This document shows, one piece after another, positions 6,121 through 9,871 of a stretch of DNA of 9,871 nucleotides (position 1 is the stretch's first letter; every line of letters begins with the position of its first letter). The position numbers and the translations under genes were made by a program. The DNA is taken from contig DAOTZU010000321.1 of assembly GCA_034433995.1 (NCBI GenBank), positions 1 through 9,871 on the forward strand. Direction: 5' to 3'. The DNA comes from DAOTZU01 sp034433995. Lineage in GTDB: Bacteria; Chloroflexota; Anaerolineae; UBA1429. The notes under the pieces are model-generated. The model ran no database searches. It had not been told where the DNA came from and was given only the letters and a program-made list of their open reading frames with translations.

Positions 6121-7446
6121 TCAATCCTCCAAGCGAAAGCCGATGCCCCGCACGCTGAGGATATGCTGCCAGGGTTCGCCTTTGGGCTCCACCTTTTTGC
6201 GGAGCCGCGAGGCTGTGGCGGCGATGGATTCATCGTGGAGGGCGGGATCGTACTCTTCGTTCCAGATCGCCTGGGCGATCATTTTCTTGTCACACACCAT
6301 CCCCCTGTGCTGGCAGAGCAAGGCGAGCAGGGCGAACTCGTTTTCGGTGAGAGGCGGATTGATCTCTTGGCCATCCACATAGGCCTTGCGGGTGGCGAGG
6401 TCCACGTGCACCCCCTGGGCAGGAACCGCTGGGCGCGGTGGCGCGCTCTTGGCGCGGACAAAAGCGGCCAGCGCCGCGGAGGCGATGCGCCCGTTGGCCA
6501 CGTGCCCGCGGTCCGTCAGATCGGCGAGGGTCGCTTGGTCGGAGGGCTGCTCGCCGGCGGATAGTTGCCGCAGAACCTCACGCTCGCGGTCGCTCCAATA
6601 GCGCTCCCAGAGCATCTCGAAATAGGGGCGGGTCTGTTCGCTAAAGCGCTGCTCCACCAGGGCCATATCTTCAGCCGTGAGACTTCCTTGGACCCGCCAG
6701 ATCTCAAAGGCTTGATAGCAGGCCGCTTGCAACAGATAGGGCAAATGACCGGCGAGTCGGAACAGTTCATCACGCACGCGCGCCAAAGGCGCCCCGCTGG
6801 GTGCCGTGCTGCGCTGGAGGAAATCCTCACACTCGGCGGGGGTAAAGGCGCCGAGGGTGAGGGAGAAAAACAGGTTGAACAGAGGGGATTGCAGGGCCTC
6901 TTTGTGGACACACTTGAACAGCGGCAGGCATGTGGTGGTGATGAAACTCACGTCGTGGCTGTGGGTCACCCCTCGGCAGACGGAAAAGAAGGTGGAGGGA
7001 AAAGTTTCACACCGGGTGATCTTGTCAAAGTTATCCAGGAGCAGGATCAGCCTGCGCGGCGCAAGGTTCTGGAGGAGGGCCAAGATGCGCCCCTCGTTGG
7101 CCGGGCCTGCGGGGACGTAAAGGTCGGGATCCGCCGCGGCGGCCTGCTCCAGCAAGATGCGCACGAACATGGCCGGCTCGGCGGGCTGGATCGTCTCGCA
7201 GGCAAGGTAAAGGTAGAGGTTCCCGTCCTCCTGCATCCCGTGACGCTGGCGCACCTCCGGGTGGAGGATCTGGCGCAGGAGCGACGTTTTGCCGCTACAG
7301 CGTTCGCCCACGATGTTGACAGAGCCCTTGTTGCCGATCAACTCCAAGATGCGCTGCAGCTCCAGATTGCGGCCGTAGAAATGTTCCGGCTCGCGGATCG
7401 GGCCGGCGCAAATATACGGATTCTTGAATTGTGCGGGTGAGGTCAT
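6121..7446 (-). CDS. AAA/STAND-type ATPase fused to a C-terminal OmpR/PhoB-type DNA-binding domain
   Basis: The 441-residue product begins with MTSPAQFKNPYICAGPIREP and FYGR (23-26), the lead-in of a family of bacterial ORC/STAND-like ATPases. Walker A is GERCSGKT (47-54). Walker B is LILLLDNF (133-140), with Asp-138 followed by Asn-139 where Glu is usual. A helical lid and a short winged-helix-like segment (about 285-332) follow. After a Pro/Ala-rich linker, residues about 346-440 form an OmpR/PhoB-type winged helix: LTENEFALLALL (366-377), MIAQAIW (389-395), recognition helix ATASRLRKKV (410-419) and wing VRGIGFRLE (432-440). No receiver domain is present. The ATG at 7446 overlaps the upstream stop as ATGA and has AGGAG eight bases before it. 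An earlier ATG at 7497 is unlikely. Probably an ATP-dependent transcription regulator; signal and targets are unknown. It has 11 cysteines, one inside Walker A. Confidence 0.85.
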   Translation of the reverse strand: MTSPAQFKNPYICAGPIREPEHFYGRNLELQRILELIGNKGSVNIVGERCSGKTSLLRQILHPEVRQRHGMQEDGNLYLYLACETIQPAEPAMFVRILLEQAAAADPDLYVPAGPANEGRILALLQNLAPRRLILLLDNFDKITRCETFPSTFFSVCRGVTHSHDVSFITTTCLPLFKCVHKEALQSPLFNLFFSLTLGAFTPAECEDFLQRSTAPSGAPLARVRDELFRLAGHLPYLLQAACYQAFEIWRVQGSLTAEDMALVEQRFSEQTRPYFEMLWERYWSDREREVLRQLSAGEQPSDQATLADLTDRGHVANGRIASAALAAFVRAKSAPPRPAVPAQGVHVDLATRKAYVDGQEINPPLTENEFALLALLCQHRGMVCDKKMIAQAIWNEEYDPALHDESIAATASRLRKKVEPKGEPWQHILSVRGIGFRLED

Positions 7447-7459
7447 CCTTCTTGCTCCT
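7443..7459 (-). promoter_or_regulatory. Translational coupling site: Shine-Dalgarno and ATGA stop-start overlap
   Basis: The minus strand has AGGAG at 7459-7455, eight bases before the ATG at 7446-7444. That ATG shares two bases with the TGA of the preceding gene (7445-7443). The 4-base ATGA overlap usually means ribosomes pass from one gene to the next, giving matched amounts of the two ATPases. It also decides the start of the downstream gene. Confidence 0.8.
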
Positions 7460-9871
7460 GGCTCAAGCGCAACAAGATCTCGTTCTGCCGTAACCACATG
7501 CGCACCAGGCCCATGCGAAAGGCGTAGCGCAGTTGTTGGCCGATGCGCATCTCGGTGACCAGATCGCGTTCCTCCAAGGCTCTGAGAGCCTGCATCAGGT
7601 TCTCTCGTGGCAGGCCCAGCCCTCGGCGCTCCAACATGGTGGCGATCTCGCCCAGCGAGACAAAGATTTTCACGTCGTCGGTCACGTTGGCCAACGCCGC
7701 CAGGGCTAGCTTCTCCTCTCGGCCCAGTTGGTCATAAATGCTGTTTTCAATGTTCCCGGTGGCATCACGCACTACATCGCGCAGCACATAGTCCAGGTCG
7801 GTCAACTCGATATAGTTCTTTTGCTCTGTGCGGGCCAGCTGCACCAGCTCGGCGCAGATGTATTGGACGAAATAGGGATGGCAGGCCGTGACCGCGTGGA
7901 TCTTTTGGATGACCAAGGGATGATACGAGAGCACGCCGGCCATGGGCCTTTCGATCAGCTCGGAGGCCTCGCCCGGCTCCAAATAGCTGATCTTGCGCAC
8001 TTTGGCCAGGTTAAAGAGGATCGAGCCGTAATCCTTTTGCATGCGGCGCACCTCGTAGGCGCCGGTGAAGAGGAAGGAGATTTTGTTCGTCCTTTGGATG
8101 ATCCCGCGCAAAAAGTCAAAGAGGCTGGCCTGAAAAATCTGGTCGCGCACCTTGCCGATGAGGACGCCGAATTCGTCCAGCATGATCAACAGGCGCAGGT
8201 CGCCGAGGTGTTCGTCGAGGGCGTTGCACAGCTCCAAGAAGGCGCGGTGCGGGTTGGCCTGGAACTGATCCCAGATGGGCTCAGGGAAGGTGAGCCCTGC
8301 GCGGCGCAGCCGCCGCACCATGGCGGAGCTCAATTCAAAGAACAGTTCTGGGATGGTATTGATATAGCTATAGAGCTGCAAATCAAAAAGCAAGCCAAGA
8401 TGCTGGGGCGTGGGTGGGCGGTCCAGCAGTTGATAGAGCACCGAGGTCTTGCCCATGCGCCGCTCGCCATAGAGCAAAAGGACATTCTCTTGGTGGGCGC
8501 CGCTGATGTTATCTCGCACCCAATCAAAGATATCCTGGCGGCCGACGAACATGTCGCGGTTTTTGACCGGCGTGCCCACGATGTAGGGGTTGCTGACGAT
8601 GGGGATGGGCGTAGTGGGGGTCTCCCAGAATTCGATATGGCCGCTGAATTGGTGGGTGATCCCCTCGCGCTCGTCATCATCATAGTGGACCTCAAAGAGG
8701 AGGTCGGCCTGTTGGACCCCGTGGGGCGCGATGGGGATCTCCACTTGGCGTCCCTCGCCGATGCCCAGCGGGGCCAGTTCGCGTCTTTCTCCGCCCACGA
8801 TCTCGATGCCGTGCAGCACGCTGGGTTTGATGGTGACCGAGACGTTGCGGGCGGCGCTATCGCCCTCGTTAAAGATGTTGAACACGGCGGTGGCCATATG
8901 CTGCGTGGCCCGCATGGGGAGCCGCGGCGTGAGCAGGCTGATCAACAGAGAGGCCCGCCCGCGCAGGCTCTTGATCCCCTCCAAAATGGCGGCGTGCCAC
9001 TGCGCAATCACCGGCTGCAAGATGGCTTGTTCAAAGGGAAGCGTCTTCTCTGCGGTAACGCGGGCTACCTCCTCCAAGCGGTCGATGGCGCTCAGGAGGG
9101 CGTCGCGCTGGCTCTCGCGCCGGGTCTGGGTGTGGTAGAGGCGCACATTCTCGGCCACATCCTTCAAGCCCCATAGGATATCTTTGATGGGCGGGCGCAG
9201 CCATTCTTCCGTCTCGGTGATCCAATCCCACACGGGGCCGCATTCGCCGATGCTGCGCAGATCGCAGCTGGTGGCGAGGGCGTGGGCCGTCTCCAAGGAG
9301 CGGATGATCTCTGGGCCATAGCGCCACCAGGATAGGTTGCGCACCAAGCCGAGGATCTCTTCGGCGGTGAGCTCCGGCCGCTGCAATTTGGCGTAGGTGC
9401 TGGCCAGGCCATAAGGGCTGCGTTCGGCGGGCAGGGCCACGGCGCCCAATTGGGTCAACACCTGCCAGATGGCCCGGCGCGTTTCGGGGTTGGTCGTGGC
9501 GTGCAAATGTTGCACCAACGGCTCGGCGGCTTGAGCGCCCATCTTGGCCAAAGCGTCCGCGGCGCTCTCCCGCAGCCAAGGATCTTCCAAGACGGTGATG
9601 AGGGTGGGCAGGGCACGGGCCTCGCCGATGGCGCCCAGGCTGGCCAGGACGGCCTTCCGCAGATGGATGGGTTCCTGGGGGGTGAGCAGCGCGATGAGGG
9701 GCTCCACGGCGCTGGCCACGCGCTGGTCGCCCAACAGGCGCACGGCATTCTGGCGCACACCGAGGTCGCGGTCGTTCAGGGCCTGGATCAGGGCGGCCGC
9801 CATGTAGCTTTCGCCGATGTGCCCCAGGATCTCCAAAGCTTTGCGGCGCACCTCGATCCGCTGATCGTGGA
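7443..9871 (-). CDS. HEAT-repeat / AAA-STAND ATPase (N-terminus cut by window edge)
   Basis: The frame is open to the right edge. A GTG codon at 9851 could be taken as a start, but the codons before it (H-D-Q-R-I-E) continue a HEAT helix, so the real start lies outside. With residue 1 at 9851, about 1-140 holds four or five HEAT-like repeats (for example AALIQALNDRDLGVRQNAVR and ALPTLITVLEDPWLRESAAD). A helical region spans about 150-310. A CARDB/Ig-like beta domain lies near 318-410, with VFNIFNEGDSAARNVSVTIK. Then NPYIVGTPV and FVGR (435-438) lead into an ATPase with Walker A GERRMGKT (462-469), Walker B LLIMLDEF (554-561) and a polar sensor strand FLFTGAYE (593-600). A winged-helix region occupies about 705-790. 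No membrane segments are visible. HEAT repeats usually bind proteins, suggesting a sensor or scaffold working with the coupled downstream ATPase. Function is otherwise unknown. Confidence 0.83.
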   Translation of the reverse strand, partial: HDQRIEVRRKALEILGHIGESYMAAALIQALNDRDLGVRQNAVRLLGDQRVASAVEPLIALLTPQEPIHLRKAVLASLGAIGEARALPTLITVLEDPWLRESAADALAKMGAQAAEPLVQHLHATTNPETRRAIWQVLTQLGAVALPAERSPYGLASTYAKLQRPELTAEEILGLVRNLSWWRYGPEIIRSLETAHALATSCDLRSIGECGPVWDWITETEEWLRPPIKDILWGLKDVAENVRLYHTQTRRESQRDALLSAIDRLEEVARVTAEKTLPFEQAILQPVIAQWHAAILEGIKSLRGRASLLISLLTPRLPMRATQHMATAVFNIFNEGDSAARNVSVTIKPSVLHGIEIVGGERRELAPLGIGEGRQVEIPIAPHGVQQADLLFEVHYDDDEREGITHQFSGHIEFWETPTTPIPIVSNPYIVGTPVKNRDMFVGRQDIFDWVRDNISGAHQENVLLLYGERRMGKTSVLYQLLDRPPTPQHLGLLFDLQLYSYINTIPELFFELSSAMVRRLRRAGLTFPEPIWDQFQANPHRAFLELCNALDEHLGDLRLLIMLDEFGVLIGKVRDQIFQASLFDFLRGIIQRTNKISFLFTGAYEVRRMQKDYGSILFNLAKVRKISYLEPGEASELIERPMAGVLSYHPLVIQKIHAVTACHPYFVQYICAELVQLARTEQKNYIELTDLDYVLRDVVRDATGNIENSIYDQLGREEKLALAALANVTDDVKIFVSLGEIATMLERRGLGLPRENLMQALRALEERDLVTEMRIGQQLRYAFRMGLVRMWLRQNEILLRLSQEQEG

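Noticed and set aside
7447..7497. Upstream ATG extending the second ATPase by 17 residues
   Set aside because: It would overlap the upstream gene by 55 bases. The ATG at 7446 has a well-spaced AGGAG, forms the common ATGA overlap, and starts just before the conserved N-P-Y-I lead-in.
7728..9176. 482-codon plus-strand open frame
   Set aside because: It lies antisense to the HEAT-ATPase gene, which has clear motifs across the same bases. Long antisense frames are common in GC-rich genes with few stop-complement codons, and the product shows no domain.
9849..9851. GTG as start codon of the HEAT-ATPase
   Set aside because: The in-frame codons upstream to the window edge continue a HEAT-repeat helix, so the gene is truncated rather than starting here.
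6121..9871. Interpretation of the ATPase pair as an anti-phage defence system
   Set aside because: STAND-like ATPases do occur in defence, but no nuclease, protease, TIR, membrane-pore or other effector domain is visible, the neighbours are housekeeping genes, and the output domain is a transcription-factor type. Regulation is the simpler reading.

Overview
The window looks like part of a GC-rich bacterial chromosome. Seven of its eight coding regions lie on the minus strand and read right to left. The gene set and style (yebC-ruvC-ruvA block, CvpA-like protein, FtsK/SpoIIIE, a multi-S1 protein, and large AAA proteins with HEAT repeats and an N-P-Y-I-x-G-x-P lead-in) suggest a Chloroflexota-like genome. 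That taxonomic call is an inference from protein style, not a search result.

Layout in transcription order from the right edge. (1) A large protein, cut by the window edge at its N-terminal side, with HEAT-like repeats, a helical region, an Ig/CARDB-like beta domain, an AAA/STAND-type ATPase and a C-terminal winged helix. (2) Coupled to it by a 4-base ATGA overlap, a second and related ATPase that ends in an OmpR/PhoB-type DNA-binding winged helix. (3) A strong sigma70-like promoter, then a three-S1-domain RNA-binding protein and, 25 bases later, an FtsK/SpoIIIE DNA translocase. (4) An extended -10 promoter and a near-perfect Shine-Dalgarno, then yebC, ruvC, ruvA and a cvpA-like membrane protein with gaps of 5 to 10 bases. 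(5) A short convergent intergenic region with GC-rich hairpins. (6) The last 64 codons of an unrecognised plus-strand gene cut by the left edge.

The left and middle parts are housekeeping: YebC (translation or transcription factor family), RuvC and RuvA (Holliday-junction resolution and branch migration; ruvB is not in the window), FtsK (chromosome segregation) and an S1 protein (RNA binding). The most interesting part is the right third. There, two related NTPases sit in one operon, one carrying protein-interaction repeats and the other a DNA-binding output domain. This resembles a two-protein ATP-dependent signalling or regulatory module whose signal and target are unknown. No rRNA, tRNA, CRISPR array, insertion sequence or other mobile element was seen. 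There is no gene-free stretch longer than about 100 bases.
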